Shown here: piece by piece, positions 12,610 through 24,600 of the stretch | Numbering within the stretch: the stretch's first letter is position 1 | Layout of the letters: each line of letters starts with the position of its first letter | NCBI GenBank assembly: GCA_025765595.1 | Contig: JAIVFH010000019.1 | Span: forward strand, 310,001 to 374,000 | Origin: Obelidium mucronatum | Taxonomy: Eukaryota > Chytridiomycota > Chytridiomycetes > Chytridiales > Chytriomycetaceae | DNA: 64,000 nucleotides | Direction: 5' to 3' | Position numbers and translations under genes: made by a program | The notes under the pieces: generated by a model | What the model was told of the DNA's origin: nothing | The model's input: the letters and a program-made list of their open reading frames with translations, nothing else | Database searches by the model: none

Positions 12610-15600
12610 TTACGCGCAAGGACCTTCCAAAACCCACAAGTTATCACCACCCGGAATTTCCCCAACACCTTCACCTCCCGCGCCAACATGGTAGTTGTTC
12701 TTCAAGTAGCTGACCGAGGCGGGTCCGTCGTAGTCTTGATTGACCCATGCAGCGTAGCATTTCGCAATAGTAGCGGTTTGGGTTGCGGAGGTAGTTGCTT
12801 TTGAGGCAGTGGTAGTCGTTTTTGTGCTAGTTGTGGTTTTTGTGCTTGACGTTGTGGTTTTTGTACTTGACGTTGTGGTTTTTGTGCTTGATGTTGTGGT
12901 TTTTGTGCTAGATGTTGTGGTCTTTGTAGTAGATTTTGTGGTTGAAGTGGTAGTGGTGGTGGGTTTGGTCGTGGTTGTGCTTGATTTGGTGGTTGAAGTG
13001 GCGGTGGTGGTGGTGGGTTTAGTCGTTGTGCTAGTAGTAGACGTGGTGGGCTTTGTTGTAGTAGAGGTAGTGGCTGGAGTAGTTGAAGTTGTGGGTTTGG
13101 TCGTTGTGCTAGTACTACTAGTTGTCGACGTTGTTGACGTTGTGGGGGTGGTGGTAGTTTTTGAAGTGGTGGTAGTGGGAGTAGTGGTGGTTGTCGTGGG
13201 AGTAGTCGTTGTTGTGGTTGACGTAGTAGTGGTAGTGGGGGTGGTGGTAGTAGTGCTTGTAGTGGTCGAGGTTGTGGTCGTAGTTGTGGTAGTAGTTGGG
13301 ATCACTGGAAGAGTTCCAAACTTGATCTGGACCGGAGCGGCATTAGCAGCCAACGGAACCCACACAGTCACAGAGTCGACTCCAATCTGCTCAGTAGTAG
13401 CACCCGCTGGAAGAATAATATCCTTGATCGCAACAGTTGGTGGAAGAGTCACTGGCGCAATGCAGTTCTTGCTGGCAGTGACATTGAAACCGACAATCGA
13501 AACACCAGTTGCGTTGATTCCAAGGAGCTGAATGACATTCACGCCAGCGGTTTCATAGTTCTTGCGGTTGATGAACTTTTGCGTCAAATCGTCTTGCTTG
13601 AGAGTAATGATTGGCCAGTTGGCAATCTTTGCGAAACTTCCAAAGACGGATTCAACCCATTGCTGCATCAAACTAAACTTTCCAGATACTCCACCGATGG
13701 TAACATTGGGCATATCTGCGTTACGGAGATTCGCTTGGTGGAACATGGCTGGTTGCCACGACAACATTGGCAAGGTACGCATGTTTCTTGCAACTTCAAT
13801 GGCCAAAATATCCGCAAACGTCTTGGTGGTGCCGTAAATGTTGTTGTAAAGTTGAGCATTGTATGGACCGTTGGTTGTGTTGAAGTAAATGTTCAACGAT
13901 TGACGTGGAACGACAGTCATTCCTGCGTAACCGTTGTCAGCGACATTGGTGGTGATTGGCCACCATAATGGGCGAACCGGGTCCACAGTCTTTGGACGTG
14001 ATGAGTCTCCAACAACACCGGTGATACCAAAGTCCAAAAGAGCCTTCAAGGCATCTCCGTTAAAGATACCAGAGATACCTGGTGTAACCATGGACTTGTT
14101 GCTCCAGAATGGCTGGCCATCGAGACCCCAAAGATCCTTGCTTGCCAAATGGAAGTTGAAATCGACTTCTTTAAAGGTATCACTGTACGAGTTGTTGTTG
14201 AAGATTTCGTGTGTAAAGGTGTGGGAGCACCAGAGGAACTTGCTGGTGACAGCCGCCAGGTTTCCTGGACCCGAAAACGCGTTGTAGATTGGGTCCAGTG
14301 TCAAGTTTGCCTTGGTCCAGGTGTAGTTGGCGTTGGCGGGCCACAGGGTTTTTCCCGTACCAAGAGGTTTCTTCCAATCGAGTCCTGTATCGGTCAAGTC
14401 TGGGTCAATATCAATGAGGTATCCTGGGTTGGTTTGAAGAGTGGACAGGTATTCCATAATTCCGTTTCCTGTAATAAAACAATGATTGCATGAGAGATCA
14501 TGATATGGACAGAATGGGAATCAGATGGTCACAAATACCGTTGTAAGCCATTTCGATGGTAATATTGGATCCCTTGGGCAAACGGCTATTAATTTGAGGA
14601 GTCCATGCAATGAGGCCTTGAATATCGGCTTGACTGATTCTGAAAGTGACTGCTTTCCCCGTTTCATCGTTTCCTTCCGTCTTCAAAAACACGTCGTCGA
14701 TTTGTGGAGTAAAGTAAATTCTACGAAGTCCAGTGTAAGCACCACGAGTACCCCATTGGAACCAAATGTTGGCGATGGTGGTGCAGACGCCGGACCAATC
14801 AGCGCAAGGAAGGAAGAATGACATTTGTTGTTGGTTGTTTCCGAAATCGATAACAGCGGCGGCAACACCGCCAGATTCAAAGTTTAGAACCGGGGTGACG
14901 GCAGTGGCGTTTGTGATTGTCGCTGGACAGTTGTAGGAACTGATGAATGATTTAGTATACAATACGAATGGATATGTACAAGTGAAATAGCATACCCTCC
15001 AACAATACCATCGGCAGAAGGAAGAGACCATGTTGATGTCAAACCGGCTGGGTCAGTGAATGCATTAGAGGCTGGTTTCAAGTTGAGAGTTGTTCCGGCG
15101 CATGGAGTAGCAGCGTTCAAGGCAGCAAGCTTTCCAGCATAGTTGATTGGAAGGTCTCCATTGACAATGAGTCGTACACCATAGAATTGCTGGTATTCGT
15201 AGATTTTATTCATTGCAGTGAAACCTGGCAATCAATTAGGAATGATACTACAAAACAGAAGAAAAGATTTTTATGAGCTCACCTGGAATAAGGCCATTAG
15301 ACAATACAATGATGCTGTATCGGCCAACAGAATTTGCGGTGACCTCAAGGTTTGGTGCGAAAGTGGAGGCGTTGGCTGCAGGAAGGTAGAAAATATCGTA
15401 ATCCAATCCATAACTTCTGAAAGCCGTTTGTGGCCAGTAATCTGGCTCGGCAGATCCAGGAGAAAGAATCAAAGCACGAGTTTGAACTTGAGCGACATGA
15501 GCAACGTATGGAGCAGGAGGCTTGTAACCAAAGGTCCCCTTGGAGGCCCAACTAACGAAAATGTCAATAGTAGATTTAGAGAGACCGCCGACGGCAGTGT

Positions 15601-16340
15601 CCCAAGCAGCGATTTGGTAAAAGAAGGAGAGTTGTTCACGGTTTGGAGAAATAGTGTAGATGGCAGCACCGAGGACACCTGCTTCAAAGGTCAAGACTGG
15701 GGAGACCACGGCAGCATTCGTGATTTTTCCTGGGTACACAATGCCGAAGCTTGATGTGTGTAATTACAACCAAAATGATTAATAAAGAAAGAAAAAACAA
15801 TTTTTTTTGTTGAAAAAGTGGGCTCACCCGGCAACGGAAAGAGAATACGAGGCTGGCAGACCCGCGGCCGTGGTGGCCACGGCGCTTGAGGCCGCCGGCG
15901 AGAGGGTGGAGCTGTTTGTCGCAGCGGCGGCGGTGTAAGCGGCATTTGCGCCCGTGGCGGGCTGGTCGTACAGCGCGACGAGGCGCGCGCCGGACGACTC
16001 CTGGTAGGCGTACAGCTGCGCCAGCTGGGCGGCAGCGAGCACGTTGCTGCCGCCGAGCACAACCATCGAGAAGTTTGCCGCCGCGCCCGCGAGCAGCGGC
16101 AGCGTCGCCGCCGCCCCGCTGGCCGCCGCAGTGTACGCGATCGTCGGCACGCCGTAGCCCGCAAGTCCGGCGACAGCGGCAGCTCCGGACGCCGTGTCGC
16201 TGCCTGGCGTACGCGGTTAAGAGGTCCGTAGACACAGTTTCTTGGCGAGACGCTTCCTTACCGAACACGATCGCCTGGTTGGGCGGCGCCGCTGCGGCGA
16301 GCGTCGCCACGAGAGATGCCGCAAAAGATATGAGGAGCAT
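12610..16340 (-). CDS. Gene C: intact secreted Agd3-like polysaccharide deacetylase with chitin-binding module
   Basis: The cleanest paralogue: exons 16262-16340, 15828-16203, 15283-15749, 14996-15224, 14539-14939 and 12610-14468 join without frame breaks to about 1136 residues. Order: signal peptide MLLISFAASLVATLAAA, PNQAIVFG cassette, QTRALILSPG unit, ITNAAVVSP/ATAVTPVLNF beta segments, catalytic domain (NGIMEYLS start, SHTFTHE His pair, TPGISGIFNGD, WQPAMFHQANLR), beta domain, Thr/Ser linker of about 180 residues and a CBM5/12-like module (CYAAWVNQDYDGP ... GGDNLWVLEGPC). The likely role is deacetylation of a hexosamine polymer at the cell surface while tethered to chitin, inferred from family. 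Exons 1-2 are strikingly GC-rich and unlike those of gene A, whereas exons 3-6 and their introns are almost identical to A. Confidence 0.88.
12790..13315 (-). repeat. Thr/Ser-rich low-complexity linker of gene C
   Basis: Trinucleotide-biased tract coding for Thr runs with Ser, Pro and Lys. It includes several near-identical short units reading SSTKTTT in 12830-12930. A flexible glycosylatable spacer. Confidence 0.9.
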
Positions 16341-16968
16341 TCGGTCTTGGTGTGGTTTGTTTGATATGAGGTCAGAAACGTCGAATCCTACTTTCTTTCA
16401 AGTATGGATTTTTGAGATCTTATTTTTTTTATTTTTTTTGTTTACGTATGAAATTTCATTTGGACACGATAGCGCCAGGCGGCGAAAAAAAAAAGAGAAA
16501 AAGGATCACCGCCGAGGTACTCACCCCTCTTGTGTTTCCACATTGAACTCTTTTTTGTTTTTACACTGTTCAGTCTTTTAGTGCCAGTATAGTGCCATCC
16601 ATCACAGAAATTAATGGTGAAAAAAATATGTATATGGATACAACCAATCAAATCAAGTGACTCATCTGTAAAAATGAAACAGAAAAAAAAAGTGCGCATT
16701 TATTGATATATTTAGGTTTGATGATTCAGATTCACATTATTAAATATGCTGTAACGTCAGTGACAATGGAAAGTCAATGGAATAAATTGATGAATGTTGT
16801 TAACTGAATAATTTGTTGCGTCAAATCTGATAAATGCTCATACTTGTATTTTATTACTACCACAGAAGACGTCATTGAGTGTGAATCCGAAAAAAAAAGA
16901 GAGAAACAGCGAATATAGATACAATATAGAAGAAATTTGCCATCCATCAAAAAAGAACAATAATGATT
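16341..16968. other. Intergenic between genes C and D
   Basis: About 630 bp, AT-rich with A/T homopolymers. It contains the gene C promoter side and the gene D 3' flank. No gene or RNA recognised. Confidence 0.5.
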
Positions 16969-19900
16969 TTAAAGCGTCTTGGCAGTCTTGTATGTAATGG
17001 TGACTGGATTTGCATTGGCAGTCAACGGAATCCAAACAGTAACAGAGTCAAAAACTCCAATCTGCTCAGTAGTTGCTCCAGCAGGCAACGCAACAATATC
17101 AGCCACAGCAACAGTACGCGGCAAAGTAACTGGAGCCACACAACTCTTTGCAGCAGAAACACTGAACCCAGAAGTAGTCACCCCAGACGCCGTGACATTC
17201 CACACTTGCACAACATTCACATCTGCAGTCTCATAAATCTGACGATTGATAAACTTTTCCGTCAATTTATCTTGACTGAGTGACAGCACGGGCCAGTTTG
17301 CAATCTTGGCAAATGTTCCAAACACGGATTCCACCCACTGCTGCATCAAACTCCATTTACCGGACGCACCTCCGATAGTCACGCTTGGCAGGTCTGCGTT
17401 ACGCAGGTTGGCTTGGTGGAACATTGCCGGTTGCCAAGACAGGAACAACAATGTACGAACGATACGCTTGACTTCAATCGCCATAATGTCTGCAAATGTC
17501 TTGGTGGTTCCGTAAATCTTGTTGTACAAAATCGTGTTGTATTCTTGATTCGTGGTGTTGAAGTAAATGTTCAAGGATTGGCGTGGAACAACTGTGAAGC
17601 CAGCGTATCCGTTCTTTTCGACAGTCGTGGTCATGGGCCAGTACATTGGACGCTCCGTGTTCCAAAGGCTTGGACGAGATGAATCACCAACGGCACCAGT
17701 GATACCAAAGTCCAACAAGGCCTTCAACGCGTCTCCGTTGAAAATACCAGAGATTCCAGGCGTCACCATGGACTTGTTGCTCCAGTATGGTTGACCATCA
17801 AGTCCCCAAAGATCTTTACTCGCCAAATGGAAGTTGAAGGAAATCTCATTAATTGTATCACTGTAAGTGTTGTTGTTCAAGATTTCATGTGTAAATGTGT
17901 GGGAACACCACAAGAACTTGCTGGTGACTGAAGTCAAGTTCCCTGGCGCCGAGAAAAAGTTGTAGATGGGGTCTTTTGCAAGGATTGTCTTGTTCCAGTT
18001 GTAGTTGACGCCCGCGGGCCAGAGAGTCTTTCCAGTACCAAGTGGTTTCTTCCAGTTCAATGGAGTGTCTGTCAAATCTGGGTCAAAGTCAATGTGGTAG
18101 TTGGCCAAGTTTTGCTTGGAGATGTACTCCATGATTCCGTTTCCTGTAAGAAAACAACAACGAAAAAAAAGTTTTTTTTGATGTGATTAGATATATACAC
18201 TTTGTAAGACAAAGAAAAAAGACTTTTGCGCAAAAAACGTACCATTGTATGCCATTTCAATTGTAATATTAGATCCAGTTGGAAGACGCTTCTTAATATC
18301 TGGCATCCAGTTCATCAACCCCTGGATATCCGCTGGACTAATACGAAACGCAACCGCTTGCCCCTTCTCATTGTTTCCATCCGTCTCCAAAAACACGTCA
18401 TCAATCTGAGGCGTAAAGTAGACTCTACGCAGTCCCGTATACGTTCCACGAGTCGCCCATTGGAACCAAATGTTTCCAATAGTGGCACAGTGAGTCGACC
18501 AGAATCCACAGGGCAGGAAAAGAGAGAGTTGTTCTTGGTTACGACCAAAGTTGATGACGGCCGCTGCGACTCCGTTGGCAGGTTGTACCTGATGCGAAAT
18601 TCAGGACGGGTGTGACGGCTGGCTGTGTCGATCGATGGTGGCTGGGAAGTTACATGACCTGTTTTTTTTTTTGGATTCGTGTTAATGAAAAAAAAAGAAC
18701 CAACATGTTGAAAAAAAAAAACATGGGGACAAAAATCAACTCAACGAATTTGGGATTCCATCGTCTACAGGAAGCGCCCAGTCGGATCTCAATCCAGCAG
18801 GATCAGTAAACACGTTGTTGTTTGGTTTAATATTCAACGCAGCAGTGCTACACGAAGTTGCAGTCCCAAATGCAGACAGTTTTCCAGTGTATGCAGCTCC
18901 CGTGGGGTAATCATTGATTGCAACCAAACGAACACCGTAGTATTGCTGGTATCCATACAACTGTTTCGCAAACGCGGCTATTATTTTTTGAGAGAATATA
19001 ACCTAATTATAACTACAACCAAAAAAAAAGAGGGTATGCATACCAAGGGCAACAGCGTTCGATAAGAACAATAATACTATAACGACCCGTCACATTGGCA
19101 GTAACCTCCAAACTCAATGGCGTCAACGGAACATTGGCAGCCGTGATATTCACAACATCGTAAGCCAAACCATAACTTTGGAACGTGTTGATTGGGTATT
19201 CTTCAGAACTGTCTCCGGGCGTGAGAATCAAGGCACGGGTTCGCACGTTCGCGGTGTGGGGCAACTACAGGTGCTGGAACCTTACTGTAGAGTCCCTTTG
19301 AAACCCAGCTGACAAGGATATCGGTCGCGTATGGAGTGATGGTCTTGTCCCAGTCGGCGATTTGGAAAAAGAAGGAGAGTTGTTGTTGAGTTGTTGTGAA
19401 GTTGTAGACAACGGCTGCAGCATGAGACAACGTTGGCAGAACTCTTGAAATTCAATACGGCAGGTGACACTGGTTGTGTTGAGAATTTTTGCAGGGTAGA
19501 TGTTTCCAAGGACTATTATTCACATTAAGTTTTTTTTTTTTTGATATGAATGAAGTTACTTAATGACCCAAAAGAAACAGCCCCCATAATGACAAAAGAC
19601 TCACCCAGAAGAGATTGTCGATGTGTACGTAGTTGAAAGACCCGCTGCCGTAGACCCAATTGTACTCGCGGGCGCAGGGGAAACTGTAAACGTACTACCA
19701 GCAACAGCACCAGTTGTCGAGACAGTAGCCCGCAGAAGAAGCCGTATCCGGGATTGTCATACAAAGCAACAAGACGAACGCTAAACTTGTTTTGATAATC
19801 GTAGATTTGCTTGAATTGAGCAGCCGAAAAAGCAACAGTACTGCCGCCGAGAATAATCATGGAAAAGTTGGCGGTGGTGGCAGTGGTCAAAGGGATCGTA

Positions 19901-20998
19901 GTAAATGCGGTACTTTCAGAAGTAGTGTAGGAAATGTATGGGACGTTGTAGGCTTTAAGACTGGCAATCGCGGCAACAGCGGATGGTGTTTCGCTTCCTG
20001 ACACAAAAAACAAAAAAGAAAGTGTCAAAAAGAACTGAACTAAAAAAAATAAAAAAAAGAACAAAGCCAACAAAACTTACCAAAGACAATGGCTTGATTC
20101 ACTGGTGGGCCCGTGATGACTGGTGGAGGAATGTATCCATAAACACCCTTCGAAACCCAGCTGACCAAAATCGCGTTGGTGTAATCAGAAACGCTTCCAG
20201 CAGTTGAAGCTTCCCAAGCGGCGGTCTGATAAAAGAAAGAGAGCTGTTGGCGCTGTGCTGTAAAGTTATAAACAACAGCAGCCGTTGAAACTGTGGCATT
20301 GGAAAATGACAAGACAGGAGTGACGGCAGCCGCGTTCACAATGGCTGCAGGATAAACAAGACCCAAACTGCCAAAAAAAATGGGAAAATACAAATGTTAG
20401 TCATTGCTTGGCTTTTTTTCTGTTGGTGAAGGTGTATTTTTGGAGCCCTCACTTACCCAGCACTGTTGAAAGTAAGAGAATATGAGGCGGGAAGACCAGC
20501 AGCAGTGGATCCAATAGCATTAGCTGGCTTGATCGCAAAAGTGCCGCTGGCACCTGAGGGGACGATATTTGTAGCATATGAGGCAGCAGGGACGTCGTAT
20601 AAGTGACACCAGACGGACACCATTCAGTTCCTGGTAGTCATAGATTTGCTTCCACTGAGCGGCGGAGAATCCAATTGTTCCACTTCCTAGAATGATCATC
20701 GAGAAGTTGGCAGTGGATCCAGCATAGAGGGGCAGTGTCGCTGCGGCTTTGCTTGCGGTCGTGTCATAGGCAATGTATGGAACGTTATAACCGGCAGCTG
20801 TGCTTTTAAGGGCTGTAATCGCTGCTTGAGCCGATGGCGTATCGCTCCCTGTAAGTTGAACAGCTTGTCAACAGATGTGTCTACTTTGAGTTGAACCATC
20901 CAACACAAACCAAAGACCACAGCTTGATTCAAAGGAGCTGCATACACTGAGGCCCAGAGACCTGCCAAGAGCAACATCAAGTTGATCCGATGCGACAT
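16969..20998 (-). pseudogene. Gene D: Agd3-like deacetylase with two N-terminal cassettes, no chitin-binding module, several frameshifts
   Basis: Signal peptide MSHRINLMLLLAGLWASVYA in exon 1 (20911-20998). Two copies of the N-terminal cassette follow (ILGSGTIGFSAAQW near 20650-20700; ILGGSTVAFSAAQF near 19810-19860), each with a beta half (YPAAIVNAAAVTPVLSF and a diverged second copy). Then come the QTRALI-like unit (VRTRALILTPG) and an intact last exon (from 16969 to about 18146) with SHTFTHE, TPGISGIFNGD, WQPAMFHQANLR and a beta domain ending TYKTAKTL. It stops there: no Thr linker or chitin-binding module. Frame breaks are seen near 20600, 19730, 19440, 19265, 19050 and 18590. Probably inactive if these are real; all lie upstream of the intact catalytic exon, so sequencing error cannot be excluded. 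Confidence 0.68.
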
Positions 20999-21643
20999 TG
21001 CGTTTTTTTTTCTAAATGAGGTGTGGTTGTTCTTTTTTTATAGACTTTTTTCTTCTTTGCTCTACTTGCAATTTATGCAAATTTGTTCAATGGTTCAAAA
21101 CTCAACCATTTTTGCTCCTTTTTTCAACGGCATGTGATCTACGCTTTGAAAAAACTGGCAGATACGTATGAGGCCGAAAAAGTAGAAAGCACTTGTTTAT
21201 GATCTAGATAGTCTGGTTTTTTTTGTCGCCTTGGCGCCGAAGCGGACTTTTCATAGCTTGGCACTACTAGCTAGATAAAAGCCATAAAATAACGAAGAAC
21301 ATTAGGCCATATTTAGAATTGCGGTATCCTCGTTTTGCTTATTTGCATTTTTTATTTGCATTACAAGGGGCAGGTTGAACCTGGTCGCCTTCGGCTTGCG
21401 CCACGTGACTCGCCGATGAGGGCATTTTTGCCAAAAACCAGGGTTCTATTGACTTTAGCATCATTACTCATCTTTCTGATAATATTCAAGTGTAGACTTT
21501 TTATTTGGCATTTAGATGCTTATTACTGAATGTAGAATTATTGAGAGAAACAGCACAAAAAAAAAGACAATAGCAAGGAACCGCGAATAGAAGAATAGCG
21601 TTAAGACACAAAAAAAGGATAGAGCCTTAAAATCAAAAGACTT
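20999..21643. other. Intergenic between genes D and E
   Basis: About 645 bp. Gene D promoter on the left, gene E 3' flank on the right. Long T runs and a short GC patch near 21230. Nothing else recognised. Confidence 0.5.
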
Positions 21644-24600
21644 TAGACACTCTTGGTCGCAAAAACCACAGACACAGGGGCCGCGCCCGCAGTCAATGGA
21701 ATCCAAACAGTCACTGAATCGACCGATCCGACTTGTTCATGTAGTAGCACCAGCAGGCAACGAAATAATATCCCCAACCGTGACAGAATGAGGGAGTGTC
21801 ACTGGTGCAATACAACTCTTTGCAGCAGACACACTGAAACCTGAGCTTGTAACCCCAGCCGCCGTGACATTCCACAACTGCACAACATTCACATCTGCAG
21901 TCTCATAAATCTGGCGATTGATAAACTTTTGTGTGAGCACATCTTGACTGAGAGACAAGATTGGCCAGTTTGTAATCTGGGCAAGGCTTCCAAACACATG
22001 TTCTACCCACTGCTGCATCAAACTCCACTTTCCAGACGCGGATCCAAATGAAACGACGGGGAGATCTGCGTTACGTAGGTTGGCTTGATGGAACATGGCT
22101 GGTTGCCATGATAAGAGCGGCAAGAATCGCAAGGTGCGCTTTTACTTCAATGGCCATAATTTCGGCAAACGTTTTGTTCGTTCCGTAAATATTGTTGTAC
22201 AGAATCGTGTTGTATTCTTGATTCGTGGTGTTGAAGTAAATGTTCAGGGATTGACGTGGAACAACTGTAAAGCCAGCGTAACCGTTCTTTTCAACAGTCG
22301 TGGTCATTGGCCACCAGAATGGACGCTTCCGTGTTCCACAGACTTGGACGAGATGAATCACCAACAGCACCAGTGATACCAAAGTCCAACAAGGCTTTCA
22401 ACGCGTCTCCGTTGAAAATACCAGAGATTCCAGGCGTCACCATGGACTTGTTGCTCCAGAATGGCTGACCATCAAGTCCCCAAAGTTCGGCCAGATGGAA
22501 GTTGAACGAGACTTCGTTGATTGTGTCACTGTAAGTGTTGTTGTTCAAGATTTCATGGGTAAACGTGTGGGAGCACCACAAAAACTTGCTGGTAACTGAA
22601 GTCAAGTTCCCTGGCGCGGAGAAAAAGTTGTAGATGGGGTCCTTTGCAAGAATTGACTTGTTCCAGTTGTGGTTGGCGCCCGCGGGCCAGAGAGTCTTTC
22701 CAGTACCAAGTGGTTTCTTCCAGTTCAATGGAGCGTCTGTCAGATCTGGGTCAAAGTCAATGTGATAGTTGGCCAAGTTCTGCTTGGAAATGTATTCCAT
22801 GATTCCGTTTCCATTGTACGCCATTTCGATTGTAATGTTTGATCCAGCTGGTAAACGGCTGTTGATTTCTGGCATCCAGTTGATAAGACCTTGAATATCA
22901 GCTTGGCTGGTTCTGAACGCAACTGGTTGGCCCAATTCATTGTTTCCGTCAGTGTTTAAAAAGACGTCGTCGATTTGGGGAGTGAAGTAGATGCGACGGA
23001 GTCCAGTGTAAGTTCCACGCGTTGCCCATTGGAACCAAATGTTTCCAACGGTTGTGCAAGCAATGGACCAGGAACCACATGGAAGGAAGAAGGACATTTG
23101 TTGCTGGTTGCGGCCAAAGTCGATAACGGCAGCGGCGATTCCACTTGAAACAAAGTTAAGGACTGGAGTGACAGCTGTGGCGTCAACAGCAGTGGCAGGG
23201 AAGTTACAAGATCTATTCAAAATCGTTCGATTAGATATGGAAATCTCTGAATCTAACAACGCAGCCAATTGTAACTTACCCATTAGGAATATCGTCACCC
23301 GCAGCAAGAGACCAAGAAGATTTCAAGCCAGCAGGATCAGTGAATACAGAAGAAGCTGGAGCAACGCTTAAAGTAGCCGAACTGCATCCAGTAAGCCCAT
23401 TGTACCCAGTCAATTTGCCAGCATACGAAGCCGCATTAGGAGCGTCATTCAAAGCAACCAATCGAACCCCATAGTATTGCTGGTAATTATGAAGCTGGCT
23501 CCATTGGGTAGGGGTAAGTGTCGACAAATATGATCCATTTGTAAATCCAGCAAGCATTTGACCATTCGCAAGAACAATAACACTGTAACGACCCAACACG
23601 TTGGGAGTCACTTCGAGATTGAGAGGGTTGGTTGAAACGTCCGCAGCCGCAATGACAACAGTGTCATACGCGAGTCCGTAACTCTGGAAAGTGGATTGTG
23701 CGTATTCTTCAGTGTTGTCGCCAGAAGACAAGATCAAGGCACGGGTTTGGACTTGGACGGCGTGCGGGACAACAGGAGCAAGGGCTTTGGTGTAAAGACC
23801 CTTGGAGACCCAGCTAATCAATACATCGACGGTGTAAGTTGAAAGGGTTGCGCTTTGAGAGCTGGTGTCCCAGCCGGCAATTTGGTAAAAGAAGGAAAGT
23901 TGCTGTTGGGTGGCGGAGAAGCTATACACGGCAGCAGCGGTTGAGATAACGTTAGAGGCGCTTTTGAACGACAAGATCGGGGTGACAGCCGTGGTGTTGA
24001 CGATGTTGGCTGGGTAGATTCCTCCATACCTATGTGAACGTAGTACAAATAAGTAACTTACAAAACACCAAATTACAAGAAAACACATACTTGGCAGTAT
24101 CAAGGACCGCTGTGAAGGAGGAAGGGAACCCGGCATCAGCAGATCCAACAGCAGACAAAGGGGAAACAGTAAACACTCCATTTGCTGATCCGGAGGTTGA
24201 AGTGTATGAGGCAGACGCACCAGAACCAGGAACGTCATAGAGAGAAACGAGACGAACATTGAACAAGCTCTGGTACTCGTAAAGTTGCTTCCATTGGGCA
24301 GCAGAAAACCCAATGGCACCACTTCCAAGAATAATCATTGAAAAGTTGGCAACGTTGTTGGCGGTAAGTGGAAGAGTGGCGAAAGATGCACTTGTGGTCG
24401 AGTCGTATTCAATGAAGGGGATCTTGTAAGCTCTGAGACCATTGATGGCGGCACTTGCAGACGCAAACTCGTTTCCAAAAACAACTGCCTGGTTGACGGG
24501 GGGTCCAGTTACAACAGGAACAGTTGGTGCGACATAGCCATACAGTCCCTTGGAGACCCAGCTGATCAAAATTGCATCAGTATAATTGCTGATACTTCCG

